Of a DNA stretch of 64,000 bases, positions 16,579-25,855 are shown piece by piece. The DNA is taken from the NCBI RefSeq assembly GCF_001894945.1, contig NZ_BCXE01000027.1:17516-81515 (forward strand), read 5' to 3'. Source of the DNA: Rhodococcus ruber NBRC 15591 (GTDB lineage: Bacteria > Actinomycetota > Actinomycetes > Mycobacteriales > Mycobacteriaceae). The position numbers and the translations under genes are program-made. Numbering within the stretch: the first letter of the stretch is position 1; each line of letters begins with the position of its first letter. The notes beneath the pieces are model-generated. The model searched no databases and was not told the origin of the DNA. It saw nothing but the letters and a program-made list of their open reading frames with translations.

Positions 16579-18120
16579 ATGAATTCAGCAGTGGACCAGT
16601 CGGACCGGGTACAGACCACGGCCGACTCCACGAGGGAGGTGCCGGCAAGGCACGGCCCCTACCTGGTCGGAGACCGCTCCGGCAACACCCGATGGTCGTG
16701 GCAGAGCGCATACGTTCGGCGCCTGTTCTGGACCGACAACGTCACCGTCGTCATGGCCGTCGTACTCGCGCATCTCGTTCGCTTCGGGGAATCGGACCTG
16801 CTCGCGGCCACGTCGTTCAGTGAATTGAACTATGCGGTCGTATCGGTCTGTCTTGCTGCGGCATGGATCTGGACCCTTGCACTCTTCCGCACCCGGTCGC
16901 GCCGCGTCATCGGCAGCGGGTACGAGGAGTACCAGCGCGTAATCTCCGGAACGCTACGGCTTTTCGGCGCAATCGCGATCGTCTCGCTGGTCTTCAAGCT
17001 CGACCTGGCGCGCGGCTACCTCGCCATCGCACTGCCCGCCGGGCTCATGATGATGATCTTCAGTCGATGGATGTGGCGGCGCGTCGTGGCACGGAAGCGG
17101 AGCCGTGGCGAGTTCCAGACCTCGGTCCTCGTTGTCGGTGGAGAGCATGCGGTACGCCTCATGACGCGAACCTTCCAGCGCGAAGCCTCCGACGGCTACC
17201 GAGTCGTCGGTGTCTGCGTTCCGCGCTATGCCGGCGCACGCGGTGAGTCCATCGAGGTGGACGGAAACCGGATTGCAATCTACGGCGACGAACGTTCGGT
17301 CGTCGACGCACTGGCCGAGTCGGGCGCAGACACGGTCGTAGTGACGGCAACCGAAACCCTCGGGCACGAGGGCATCCGTGACCTGGTCTGGGAACTCGAA
17401 CCCTACGAGGCGGATCTCGTCGTCGCCACGGGTGTCGTGGACGTCGCAGGTCCGCGCATGGAGATGCGACCCGTTGCCGGCCTGCCGCTCATCCATGTGG
17501 AAAAGCCCAGCTACCACGGCGCCAAGCGCAGCGGAAAGCGCGCGTTCGACTTGGCGTTCTCGCTCACGGCTCTCGTGCTCTTGGCTCCCGTGTTCGCTCT
17601 GGTGGCGCTCGCCATCAAGCTCGACAGCAGGGGCCCGGTGTTCTATCGCTCCGAACGCATAGGTCTCGACGGCGAGCCCTTCGGCATGATCAAGTTCCGG
17701 TCGATGGTCACCGACGCCGACAAGCAGGTCAATGCGCTCCTCGATCGAAACGAGGGAGCCGGGCTCTTGTTCAAGATGCGTGACGATCCACGGATCACCC
17801 GGGTCGGCAGGGTTATTCGCCGATACAGCATCGACGAGCTTCCGCAGTTCATCAACGTCGTCCGTCGTGAAATGAGCGTCGTTGGGCCCCGGCCCCCCCT
17901 CCGTCGCGAAGTGGAAAACTACGACGGAGTGATCCGTCGGCGCCTCCTTGTTCGACCTGGAGTCACCGGACTATGGCAGGTCAGTGGCCGGTCCGACCTT
18001 TCGTGGGACGAATCAGTTCGACTGGACCTGTCGTACGTGGAGAACTGGTCCATGGTCAGTGACATCCTGATCATCGCAAAAACCGTTAAGGCCGTCGCTG
18101 CGCGCGACGGTGCATATTAG
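16579..18120 (+). CDS. Polyprenyl-phosphate sugar-1-phosphate transferase (EPS initiating enzyme)
   Basis: 513 aa, ATG after GGGAACGG. Four or five TM helices (residues ~50-190), a nucleotide-binding-like middle domain (SVLVVGGEHAVRLM), then one TM and the bacterial sugar transferase domain: KRAFDLAFSL, GPVFYRSERIG, MIKFRSM, RYSIDELPQF, VGPRPPL, RPGVTGLWQVSGRS. This is the WbaP/WcaJ-type polyisoprenyl-phosphate hexose-1-phosphate transferase, which starts each repeat unit on undecaprenyl phosphate at the inner membrane. First gene of the exopolysaccharide locus, behind the long control region. The sugar it transfers (glucose, galactose or an amino sugar) cannot be told from sequence alone. 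Confidence 0.9.
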   Translation: MNSAVDQSDRVQTTADSTREVPARHGPYLVGDRSGNTRWSWQSAYVRRLFWTDNVTVVMAVVLAHLVRFGESDLLAATSFSELNYAVVSVCLAAAWIWTLALFRTRSRRVIGSGYEEYQRVISGTLRLFGAIAIVSLVFKLDLARGYLAIALPAGLMMMIFSRWMWRRVVARKRSRGEFQTSVLVVGGEHAVRLMTRTFQREASDGYRVVGVCVPRYAGARGESIEVDGNRIAIYGDERSVVDALAESGADTVVVTATETLGHEGIRDLVWELEPYEADLVVATGVVDVAGPRMEMRPVAGLPLIHVEKPSYHGAKRSGKRAFDLAFSLTALVLLAPVFALVALAIKLDSRGPVFYRSERIGLDGEPFGMIKFRSMVTDADKQVNALLDRNEGAGLLFKMRDDPRITRVGRVIRRYSIDELPQFINVVRREMSVVGPRPPLRREVENYDGVIRRRLLVRPGVTGLWQVSGRSDLSWDESVRLDLSYVENWSMVSDILIIAKTVKAVAARDGAY

Positions 18121-18152
18121 ACGACGTGCCGACTGATGCCGGGAGCAAAGTA

Positions 18153-19490
18153 ATGACTCGTATCGCTGTGTTCGGAACCGGCTACCTGGGAGCCACGCAC
18201 GCCGCCTGCATGGCTGAACTTGGCCACGACGTAATCGGCGTCGATGTTGATGATACAAAAATCGCAAAATTAGAAGCAGGCGATGTACCGTTCTACGAGC
18301 CCGGCCTGGAGAATGTACTGCAGCGGAACATAGCAAATGGACGACTCCGATTCACATCCTCCTACAACGAGGCGGCGGAATTCGCCGACGCACATTTCAT
18401 CGCGGTTGGAACTCCGCAAAAGCGAGGTGAGTACGGCGCAGATCTTACATCCGTTGACTCCGTCGTAGAAACACTCGCTCCGATGCTCGTTCGGCCCACT
18501 GTCATCTTTGGCAAATCCACCGTGCCAGTGGGCACAGCGGCCCGACTGGCAGCAAGAGCGAGAGAAATCGCGCCCGTAGGCGAGGGAGTCGAAATTGCGT
18601 GGAACCCCGAGTTCTTACGTGAGGGATTTGCGGTGCAAGATACGCTACACCCCGACCGAGTGGTACTCGGAGTTGATCGTTCGTCCTCCACCCGCGCCGC
18701 GGAGAGCCTTGCCCGCGAGGTGTACAGCCAGCTACTCGACGAGAACGTGCCATTCCTGGTAACGGACTTGGCGACCGCCGAACTGGTCAAGACCGCCGCA
18801 AATGCGTTCCTTGCCACAAAAATCTCCTTCATCAACGCAATCTCTGAAATATGTGACGCGGCCGGCGCCGACGTTACGCGACTGGCCGACGCGATTGGAT
18901 ATGACGAGCGTATTGGTCGACGATTCTTGAATGCAGGCATTGGCTTTGGAGGCGGCTGCTTACCGAAAGACATTCGTGCATTCATGGCGCGCGCAGGAGA
19001 GCTTGGGGCAGACCAAGCACTGACGTTTCTTCGCGAAGTGGACAACATCAACATGCGTCGCCGAACGCAAATGGTCGAACTGGCAAGAGAATCAGTCGGA
19101 GGTTCCCTCCTCGGGGCGCAGATTGCCGTCCTCGGAGCAGCTTTCAAACCCAACTCAGACGACGTCCGCGATTCTCCAGCACTAAACATCGCCGGGCAGA
19201 TACAGCTTCAGGGTGCATCGGTCAGTGTCTACGACCCGAAGGCAACGGAAAATTCTCGAAGGATATTTCCGACCCTTGACTATGTCCAATCCGTCCAGGA
19301 AGCTTGCGAACGCGCAGATGCAGTACTTGTCCTCACCGAATGGGACGAGTTTCGTTCACTGGATCCGCAATGCCTCGCCCACTTGGTGCGACGTAAACGA
19401 ATACTTGATGGAAGAAATTGCCTCGACCCTAAAACCTGGCGAGACGCCGGGTGGGAATACCGAGCATTGGGTCGGGGACGTGAACAGTAA
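18153..19490 (+). CDS. UDP-glucose 6-dehydrogenase (copy 2, low GC)
   Basis: 445 aa from ATG 18153. Shares nearly every motif of copy 1 at the same spacing (VFGTGYLGATHAACMAELGH, KSTVPVGT, WNPEFLREG, AANAFLATKISFIN, GFGGGCLPKD with catalytic Cys near residue 266), and the proteins are clearly close paralogues. Its DNA is much poorer in GC than copy 1, so it came with the cassette rather than by recent local duplication. Placed 32 nt after the initiating transferase, it would supply UDP-glucuronate specifically for this polymer, pointing to an acidic polysaccharide. Confidence 0.93.
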   Translation: MTRIAVFGTGYLGATHAACMAELGHDVIGVDVDDTKIAKLEAGDVPFYEPGLENVLQRNIANGRLRFTSSYNEAAEFADAHFIAVGTPQKRGEYGADLTSVDSVVETLAPMLVRPTVIFGKSTVPVGTAARLAARAREIAPVGEGVEIAWNPEFLREGFAVQDTLHPDRVVLGVDRSSSTRAAESLAREVYSQLLDENVPFLVTDLATAELVKTAANAFLATKISFINAISEICDAAGADVTRLADAIGYDERIGRRFLNAGIGFGGGCLPKDIRAFMARAGELGADQALTFLREVDNINMRRRTQMVELARESVGGSLLGAQIAVLGAAFKPNSDDVRDSPALNIAGQIQLQGASVSVYDPKATENSRRIFPTLDYVQSVQEACERADAVLVLTEWDEFRSLDPQCLAHLVRRKRILDGRNCLDPKTWRDAGWEYRALGRGREQ

Positions 19491-19563
19491 GGGTCTCTTG
19501 ATAGCACGCATGTATCGAGAATGCGAGATTCAACACTAACCCTTCGATCGATCGAGAGGGCCA

Positions 19564-20706
19564 ATGAGCGGCGTAATTGTCCACGAATGGATTGAGGCGA
19601 CAGGTGGCGCCGAAAAGGTACTGGAGTCGTTCATCGCACTGTTCCCAGACACGCCGGTGCTTTGTCTTTGGAACGACGCTCCGAACAGATTTCATCGCAC
19701 AGAGATAACCGAGAGTGTACTGGCACAAACCCCCCTTCGGCGCAGGAAGGCACTTGCACTACCTCTCATGCCCTTGGTGTGGAGTAGAGGGTTCAGAGTT
19801 GACCCGGAATGGGCTCTAATCAGTAGTCACCTTTTCGCTCATCAGGTTAAATTTGAAGGGACCGCCGACACAGAATATTACGTGTACGTCCATACACCAG
19901 CTCGATACATATGGTCACCTGAGTTGGACCAACGTGGATCATCACTCGCAGTGCGCGCTGTCTCGCCGATCTTCAAGCACGTTGATAGACGACGCGCACG
20001 GCCCCGCTCCAATTACGTAGGCAACAGCAACTTTGTCGTTCAACGCATACGTCGCGCGTGGGACGTCGACGCAAAGTGCATATACCCGCCAGTCGACGTT
20101 TGTCATATTCAAAGTGTCAACGAATGGGCAGACGAATTGGACGGTGAGGAGCGTAAGCGATTAGATTCCCTTCCGACCGAATTCATCTTGGCAGCCTCGC
20201 GACTGGTGCCATACAAGCGCATCGACGCTGCAATCCGAGCAGGTGAGCAAGCAGGCTTACCGGTCGTCATCGCTGGCACTGGACCGGACGACATTCGGTT
20301 GAGGTCGATTGCGGAAGAAGCAAAGGTGCCAGTCGAATTCCTAGGGGCAGTCAGTTCGCCGATGCTATATGCACTTTACGGACAGTGCACGGTATATGTA
20401 TTCGCTGGCATTGAGGACTTCGGAATTATGCCGGTTGAGGCGATGGCTACCGGTGCGCCCGTCGTAGGAAATATATGCGGTGGCGTCGCCGAAACTGTAA
20501 TCGACGGTGTTACAGGCGCTCTGTGCGACCCAGATGACCCTAGGTCTCTAGATGATGCAATTCACCGTGCCGCGGCGTGTTCACGGGCGAATAGTCGGGA
20601 GCGCGCCCGGAAATTCTCCGTGGAGAGGTTTGCCAGCGAAATTTCACAGTGGGTTTCCGGGAGCCCGACTGCTGCTATCTCACAGGCGTATAGGACAATG
20701 AAATGA
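19564..20706 (+). CDS. Glycosyltransferase family 4 (WbaZ-like)
   Basis: 380 aa, ATG after GAGAGGGCC. GT-B fold: N-terminal half begins VHEWIEATGGAEKVLESF; the linker region has YVHTPARYIWSPELD; the C-terminal donor half has AASRLVPYKRID, VVIAGTGPD, and the EX7E segment EDFGIMPVEAMATGAPVV. This is the retaining WbaZ/mannosyltransferase-like subgroup. Probably adds the second or third sugar of the repeat unit on the cytoplasmic face. Its last codon overlaps the next gene (ATGA), so the pair is translationally coupled. Confidence 0.87.
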   Translation: MSGVIVHEWIEATGGAEKVLESFIALFPDTPVLCLWNDAPNRFHRTEITESVLAQTPLRRRKALALPLMPLVWSRGFRVDPEWALISSHLFAHQVKFEGTADTEYYVYVHTPARYIWSPELDQRGSSLAVRAVSPIFKHVDRRRARPRSNYVGNSNFVVQRIRRAWDVDAKCIYPPVDVCHIQSVNEWADELDGEERKRLDSLPTEFILAASRLVPYKRIDAAIRAGEQAGLPVVIAGTGPDDIRLRSIAEEAKVPVEFLGAVSSPMLYALYGQCTVYVFAGIEDFGIMPVEAMATGAPVVGNICGGVAETVIDGVTGALCDPDDPRSLDDAIHRAAACSRANSRERARKFSVERFASEISQWVSGSPTAAISQAYRTMK

Positions 20707-21857
20707 AGCCAGTGGTAACGATACTCTCAACGGCCGACTTCGACAGCTCGGTATGGACAAACAAGCAATACCTAGCTGCGGGTCTATCCCGGTGCACGAC
20801 CGTGAACTATGTCGACTCGATGGGGTTGCGCGCACCAACTCCGTCTAGAGCCGACCTGGCAAGAATTCGCAGGCGAGCAGCGGACTTGTTCAACCCCGTC
20901 GACAAATCGGCGCAAGATCGTGCAATTTACGAAAATATCAATGTAATCAAACCAATTGTAGTTCCCTTTCATGGAAACAGCGTCGTAAGATCAATCAATA
21001 AGACCCTGGTGAAAAAGTCTGTCCTGTCGGCGGTTCGGCCAAAGCTCGGGGACATACTGTGGACCTTTTCTCCACTGACTTACGGTCTGGAAGATGCGTA
21101 TTCTACCGTAATCTACCATTCTGTGGATCTCCTCCACAGCCTTCCCGGGGTGCCTTCGGATGCATTGCTGGAGGCGGAATCGTCGCTGGTCAAAAAGTCG
21201 GACTATGTCCTTGCCAGCAGCATCGGCGTAGCGACGCATCTTCGCGAGATGGGCGCAGATCCTCAAATATGGGAGAATGTTGCCGACGTCAAGAAATTTA
21301 CCGAATGTGCATCTCCAACGCGAGACCGGACAGTCGTCTTTGCGGGGAATCTGACTCCTACAAAAGTCGATTTCGACGTGCTCGGGAAAATCGCTGACCG
21401 CGGAATATCGGTAACGCTAGCCGGGCCGGTTAGTATTGACGGCGCAGGCGGAGGGGTCGAACTGGAACGTCTTCTGCGTCACAAAAATGTTAAATATGTC
21501 GGAAACCTCAGCCTACTAGACCTTGCGCATTTGTGCGGCAAGTCGATGGTGGGGTTGATCCCTTACGAGATGAATTCATATACTGCCGGCGTGTTTCCGT
21601 TGAAAGTGTATGAGTATTTGGCGGCTGGCATGGAGGTAGTTGCGACTCCAATCGCCAGTCTGTCGGCTGCAGCACCTCACGGGGTGCGAATTGCCGGTAG
21701 GAACAACTTCGCCGATGAAGTAGCGAAAGCTCTCGACTCGTGGTCAGTAGAAGAAGCTCGTAAACGGACTGCCGCTGCGTCCAACCACTCGTGGGAAAAT
21801 CGGATTGAACAAGCCTGGAAGTTGGTCGAAGGTGTCCAATCCCCAATTGCGAGGTGA
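20703..21857 (+). CDS. Glycosyltransferase, GT-B type (TuaH/WcaI-like)
   Basis: 384 aa. Start coupled to the upstream glycosyltransferase by ATGA. N-terminal acceptor domain with STADFDSSVWTNKQYLA and YHSVDLLHSLPG; C-terminal donor domain with VVFAGNLTPTKVDFDVL, VTLAGPV, VKYVGNLSLLDLAHL and a family-typical GVFPLKVYEYLAAGMEVVAT (Glu/Lys binding the nucleotide sugar). Cytoplasmic, probably extends the repeat unit. Substrate unknown. The 3' end overlaps the start region of the flippase gene. Confidence 0.8.
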   Translation: MKPVVTILSTADFDSSVWTNKQYLAAGLSRCTTVNYVDSMGLRAPTPSRADLARIRRRAADLFNPVDKSAQDRAIYENINVIKPIVVPFHGNSVVRSINKTLVKKSVLSAVRPKLGDILWTFSPLTYGLEDAYSTVIYHSVDLLHSLPGVPSDALLEAESSLVKKSDYVLASSIGVATHLREMGADPQIWENVADVKKFTECASPTRDRTVVFAGNLTPTKVDFDVLGKIADRGISVTLAGPVSIDGAGGGVELERLLRHKNVKYVGNLSLLDLAHLCGKSMVGLIPYEMNSYTAGVFPLKVYEYLAAGMEVVATPIASLSAAAPHGVRIAGRNNFADEVAKALDSWSVEEARKRTAAASNHSWENRIEQAWKLVEGVQSPIAR

Positions 21858-23136
21858 TTCGAATCCCAGTCAGGTGTGCGCGCCGGACAAGGCAGTCAAG
21901 GATGATGCCCTGCAATCGACCAAGGGCGCACGCCGAGAGCGGATCAGGGGAGTTGTTACATTTGGCCTAGGGCCTGCACTCGGTTTGATGAGCGGTCCAA
22001 TCCTCGCACATGCAATGGGTCCAGAGGGGCGCGGACAGTTTGCCGGCATAATGCAACCAATCACCGTAGCATCTGCCGTCGCAAGCCTCGGAGTTCCCAG
22101 TGCTGTCGCCTATTACGTCGCGCGCCGGAGTGACCCTAGGGCTACCTTCGCGTTGGGCATACGAACGACTATCGCCCCGCTTGTGGTCGTAATCGCAGTT
22201 ATGATTGTTTATGCGCAATTTGTCAGCGAACGCCAAGGTATCCCGTACCGCTTGCTCCTCCTGTTCTGGAGCGCGATCATTCTCTCAGTTATTGTTCAAA
22301 TTCGGCGCGGTGTCTGGCAAGGTCTGGCCACGTGGCGGCTGCTCGACTTCGAACGAGGGGCCGCCGCCATCCTACGCTTTGCATTAGTGATTGCAGTAGC
22401 CCTTGTTGGCTGGCGCCATGCGGGTGCCTTTGCAGCTGGCGCGCTTTCGTCTTTCGTCATTGCGTCGATGCTACTTTTCGCAAAGCTACCCCGACGCGTC
22501 CGAGACGCAGAGAATGCCCTCCCAGGTGAATTTGCGAAATTCTCTGTATTTGCCTCGATTGGGACAATATCAACTATTGCAAGTTCACGCCTTGACCAAC
22601 TTCTGATGCCTGCTGCATCAAACTCAGATCAACTGGGCTACTACGCCGTAGCCGTGACTGTTGCGGAAGTGCCCTTGGTTTTTGCGACATTAGCAGCTAG
22701 GAACGCGCTGCAACGCAGTGCAAAGAATTGGGGAAATCGGCGAATCGCAGCAGACACTGCAGCCTACTTTGGAGTATGCGTGGTGACTTCTATCGCGATT
22801 GGGACGACTGCTCAGTGGCTCGCACCCATTGTATTTGGCGCTTCGTTCGAGCCGAGTGTCCTATCAATGCAGATTCTTTCCGCTGCGAGCGTCGCCACAT
22901 GGATCGCCGTGGTGTCGTCGGCGATTATGTCCGGACGGGGGTACCCGGGTTATGGTTCCTTAATTCCCCTAATTTCTTTCTTGGTGACAGTGGGAGGATT
23001 CACCGTCCTCTGGGGTGACGTCACAAGCTACGCCGCATCCCTCATCGCACTGATGGGAGCATTGGCAGGCTCTGTAGTGGGCGGGGTCCTTCTGATCACC
23101 TTCAAGGATTGTCGGGTTCCGTCCAGCGGTCAGTAA
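21832..23136 (+). CDS. Wzx-type polysaccharide flippase
   Basis: About 434 aa; the start is uncertain. TTG 21805, GTG 21832, TTG 21847 or GTG 21874 are all in frame and none has a clearly better ribosome site; 21832 has GGAAG at ~10 nt. Twelve or so TM helices starting at VVTFGLGPALGLMSGPILAHAMG, with the GPEGRGQFA segment typical of the MATE/PST-like Wzx and lipid-II-flippase-like families. It would flip the undecaprenyl-linked repeat unit across the membrane for Wzy. Overlaps the preceding glycosyltransferase gene; its end overlaps the upstream-extended frame of the next one. Low GC like its neighbours. Confidence 0.82.
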   Translation: MSNPQLRGDSNPSQVCAPDKAVKDDALQSTKGARRERIRGVVTFGLGPALGLMSGPILAHAMGPEGRGQFAGIMQPITVASAVASLGVPSAVAYYVARRSDPRATFALGIRTTIAPLVVVIAVMIVYAQFVSERQGIPYRLLLLFWSAIILSVIVQIRRGVWQGLATWRLLDFERGAAAILRFALVIAVALVGWRHAGAFAAGALSSFVIASMLLFAKLPRRVRDAENALPGEFAKFSVFASIGTISTIASSRLDQLLMPAASNSDQLGYYAVAVTVAEVPLVFATLAARNALQRSAKNWGNRRIAADTAAYFGVCVVTSIAIGTTAQWLAPIVFGASFEPSVLSMQILSAASVATWIAVVSSAIMSGRGYPGYGSLIPLISFLVTVGGFTVLWGDVTSYAASLIALMGALAGSVVGGVLLITFKDCRVPSSGQ

Positions 23137-23189
23137 TTGCCCGCGGAGTTAGGTCATTCGCCAGCGGTGCCGGAGAGAAGGAAAGTGCC

Positions 23190-24266
23190 TTGAGAATAGC
23201 AGTGGTTGCGAGTTCGGAGATCTCGGGTGGCGCTGAGGAATACCTGCATCGACTGTACAGTCAATTCCGTCGGTGCTTTGACGCGGAGCCATACTTGGTT
23301 GGTGCGCTACCACGGTGGAGCGAGGAAGTTGGGGATGTGTACCCCGCAGGGGTGACCCCGAAACTTACGCGGCGAAGGCCGCTACTTCGGCAAAGCGTAT
23401 CAGCAGTCGCGTCCGTGCCCGAAATCCTCGCGGAGATCTCACGGATCGACCCTGACGTTGTTCATATTCAGTACTTCAAAGAAAAGTTGACATTGCCCAT
23501 TCTGTTAAAGCGCCGTGGATATCCAGTTGTTTGGACGGAGCATGCGCCACTGCCAAACAACTTCCCGCCTGGCGCGACCAGAATTCTAAGAAGGCAGGCA
23601 TTGTCTGCGACTGTGATCGCCATCAGCGACGGCGTGACGAAGTCCCTGTCGGATGCGGGAATCAGTTCCACGCTAATCAGGAATCCGCTGCCAGAGATTC
23701 CCAGTACGCCGGTAGGCGCCGTGCGTGTATCCGTTGAATCTGCGGGATCCGTCGTGTATTTAGGTAGGCTTCACCGCAATAAGCGCGTCGATCTCCTCGT
23801 CGCCGCTGCACGCCTTTTGCCGGCAGTCCCATTCGAGATCGCCGGTGATGGGCCGGAATTAGTCCGGCTCAAGCGTGAGGCTCCGGCCAATGTTACTTTC
23901 CATGGTCACGTCTCTGACCCATCGCTGATTCTTCGGCGTGCCAGGTTGGTTGTTATCACCTCGGGCAGGCCCGCGCGGGAGGGTGCTCCCCTAGCGATGC
24001 TGGAAGCTAGGGCCGCGGGCAAACGGGTTCTGATGGCGGAGGACTGCCACGCAATGACAGAAGCGGCTTCGCTTGGGTGCGCGTCATTCGCGCCGGACGC
24101 AAACTCGCTCGCCCGATCGATCTCCGCGATGCCCATTTCGGACAGTCCACTGTCGGAAGAGGTGCGCCTGGAACGTTCGCTTCGCGTCTGGGCTGAAGCA
24201 CACTACCGGGTCATGGCGACGGTGAAGCGTGACCGCACGACCTCATCCGTGCAAGAACTCAGCTAG
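23190..24266 (+). CDS. Glycosyltransferase family 4
   Basis: 358 aa from TTG 23190, chosen for the GGAGAGAAGGAAAG site upstream and because LRIAVVASSEISGGAEEYL is the usual GT4 beginning (GGA loop). C-terminal donor domain: VVYLGRLHRNKRVDLLVAAA, FEIAGDGPE, VTFHGHV, and REGAPLAMLEARAAGKRVLM for the EX7E motif. WTEHAPLPN in the linker region. Third glycosyltransferase of the cassette, encoded between flippase and polymerase. With the initiating sugar this suggests a repeat of about four sugars. Confidence 0.85.
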   Translation: MRIAVVASSEISGGAEEYLHRLYSQFRRCFDAEPYLVGALPRWSEEVGDVYPAGVTPKLTRRRPLLRQSVSAVASVPEILAEISRIDPDVVHIQYFKEKLTLPILLKRRGYPVVWTEHAPLPNNFPPGATRILRRQALSATVIAISDGVTKSLSDAGISSTLIRNPLPEIPSTPVGAVRVSVESAGSVVYLGRLHRNKRVDLLVAAARLLPAVPFEIAGDGPELVRLKREAPANVTFHGHVSDPSLILRRARLVVITSGRPAREGAPLAMLEARAAGKRVLMAEDCHAMTEAASLGCASFAPDANSLARSISAMPISDSPLSEEVRLERSLRVWAEAHYRVMATVKRDRTTSSVQELS

Positions 24267-24277
24267 GCAGGTTTGTT

Positions 24278-25564
24278 GTGGCTGGACAAATCGCATTCTT
24301 TTTAGTCGTCGGACTCATTATTTTCCGCGGCGCTTCGCAGTTCTCCGCTCACCGTCTACATGTGGCGATTGTATCGAGTTTTGCGGCCGTCATGTATTTG
24401 CTGTGTTTGTGGGTCCCGGCACAGTTTCAAGCGTCTGGAATGCTTGAGAGTAAGATCTACCGGGCGGGCGTCGCCTCAGTTCCAACGATTTCCGAGATCG
24501 ACGCATTGTCATTTTTCTGGTCGCTTGAACTGCTGGTTGTCTTAGCTGCTGAGTTAGTAATAGTCTGGATATGTGGGACACGAAGTCCGCGTCCAGACCG
24601 TCGCATAAAGCGCGAATGGAAAAAGGTCGCGCTACTTCTGATATTCGTTGGATTCGCGGCCACGGTGCTGTTTCCTGCAAGTCTTGAGTCTCGCGCGGCC
24701 GAAGGACAGGGCTTATTCGTGCTGTTGCGGACAGCGCTGGTGTGCGGCCTGGCAATCGTCGCATACTTCGATGGCTTCAAGTCGAATCTGTACCGTTTGG
24801 CTCTGCTCGGTGGAACTGTATACCTAATTCTGGAGAATGTTCGAAGTCCCCTTTTCGTGATATTGATCGCGTATGCCGCAGGTTTGATTGGTCGGGGAGC
24901 GATCTACAAGAAGCGAGTAGTCCTATCATTTGCAGTTGCGCTGATATTGGCCGTTGTATCGGCAACCTTTATGTCCGAAATGCGCGCAAATATTACGCGG
25001 GATGAAGGACGCGGGGTTGGTGAGATCGTTTCGGAGTTGACCAACGAGCCGATTGTTCTGGCATATGGTGCTGGCGTTGATACATTGGACGGATATCGTT
25101 TTTCCGCATTGATTTCGGAATACGAGGATGCGAGGCCTTCGGATCTCCTTTCGCCGGTCACCACTTTCATTCCGAGGGCAATCTGGCCGGAGAAGCCGCG
25201 GTCGATATCCGTCGAACTTAGTTCCAAGTATTTGGGCTACAAGGCGAGTGGTCAGTACCTATCGCCGATTGGCTATCTCAGACTGGCGGTGGGGAGTTAC
25301 GTCGGTGCTCTAATACTGTTTGCTATATTCTTTTTGGCGGTCGTTTACCTTGTTTTGGCGGTGCGTAGGACTTTTTGGCTCGCGATCGTGTTGGTTGTTT
25401 TGTTTCGGTTCTTGCTGGGTGGTTCCGCGTTCGATGTATACTATGGTCTCGTTTTGCTCGTCGTTGTCTGGGGCGGCGCTGTCGTCTACGAGAGTATCCG
25501 GTTTTTAAATGGTGGGTTCAGGGTGCAGCATTCCGATTCATCGGTGTTGACTTCGAGAATTTGA
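24278..25564 (+). CDS. Wzy-type O-antigen/capsule polymerase
   Basis: 428 aa, GTG start 11 nt after the preceding stop. About eleven TM helices and a large periplasmic loop at residues ~235-335 with charged and aromatic residues (MRANITRDEGRGVGEIVSEL, FIPRAIWPEKPRS, GYLRLAVGSYVGA). The PRAIWPxKP followed by a 'SPIGYLRLA-x-G-x-Y' segment is the pattern seen in Wzy/EpsG-like oligosaccharide repeat-unit polymerases. It joins flipped repeat units outside the membrane. Next gene starts about 290 bp later across a gene-free gap. Sequence divergence of Wzy proteins limits certainty, but the context supports it strongly. Confidence 0.8.
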   Translation: MAGQIAFFLVVGLIIFRGASQFSAHRLHVAIVSSFAAVMYLLCLWVPAQFQASGMLESKIYRAGVASVPTISEIDALSFFWSLELLVVLAAELVIVWICGTRSPRPDRRIKREWKKVALLLIFVGFAATVLFPASLESRAAEGQGLFVLLRTALVCGLAIVAYFDGFKSNLYRLALLGGTVYLILENVRSPLFVILIAYAAGLIGRGAIYKKRVVLSFAVALILAVVSATFMSEMRANITRDEGRGVGEIVSELTNEPIVLAYGAGVDTLDGYRFSALISEYEDARPSDLLSPVTTFIPRAIWPEKPRSISVELSSKYLGYKASGQYLSPIGYLRLAVGSYVGALILFAIFFLAVVYLVLAVRRTFWLAIVLVVLFRFLLGGSAFDVYYGLVLLVVVWGGAVVYESIRFLNGGFRVQHSDSSVLTSRI

Positions 25565-25855
25565 TTTGCTACTGATCACAATGTCTCGACTGGTCCGCTC
25601 ACTCGTACCGGGAATTTGTCGGTGTGCGTAAGTGCTCGAAGCGTGTTGCACAGTGGTGATTCTTGTGGGCTGTTTAATGTCACCGAAGCGCGGAGTGGTT
25701 TCGGCGCGCCCCGCGAGGGAACCTGGAGCATCCGTCACGCCTCGACCAAGGACGTGAAATAATGGGCTAAGTACCGCATTTGGTCGGTAGCCGTGTCTTC
25801 GTCGACCGCCGGTTCATCGCGCGGCGCTCGGCGGGCTCACAGATACAGGAGCGTC

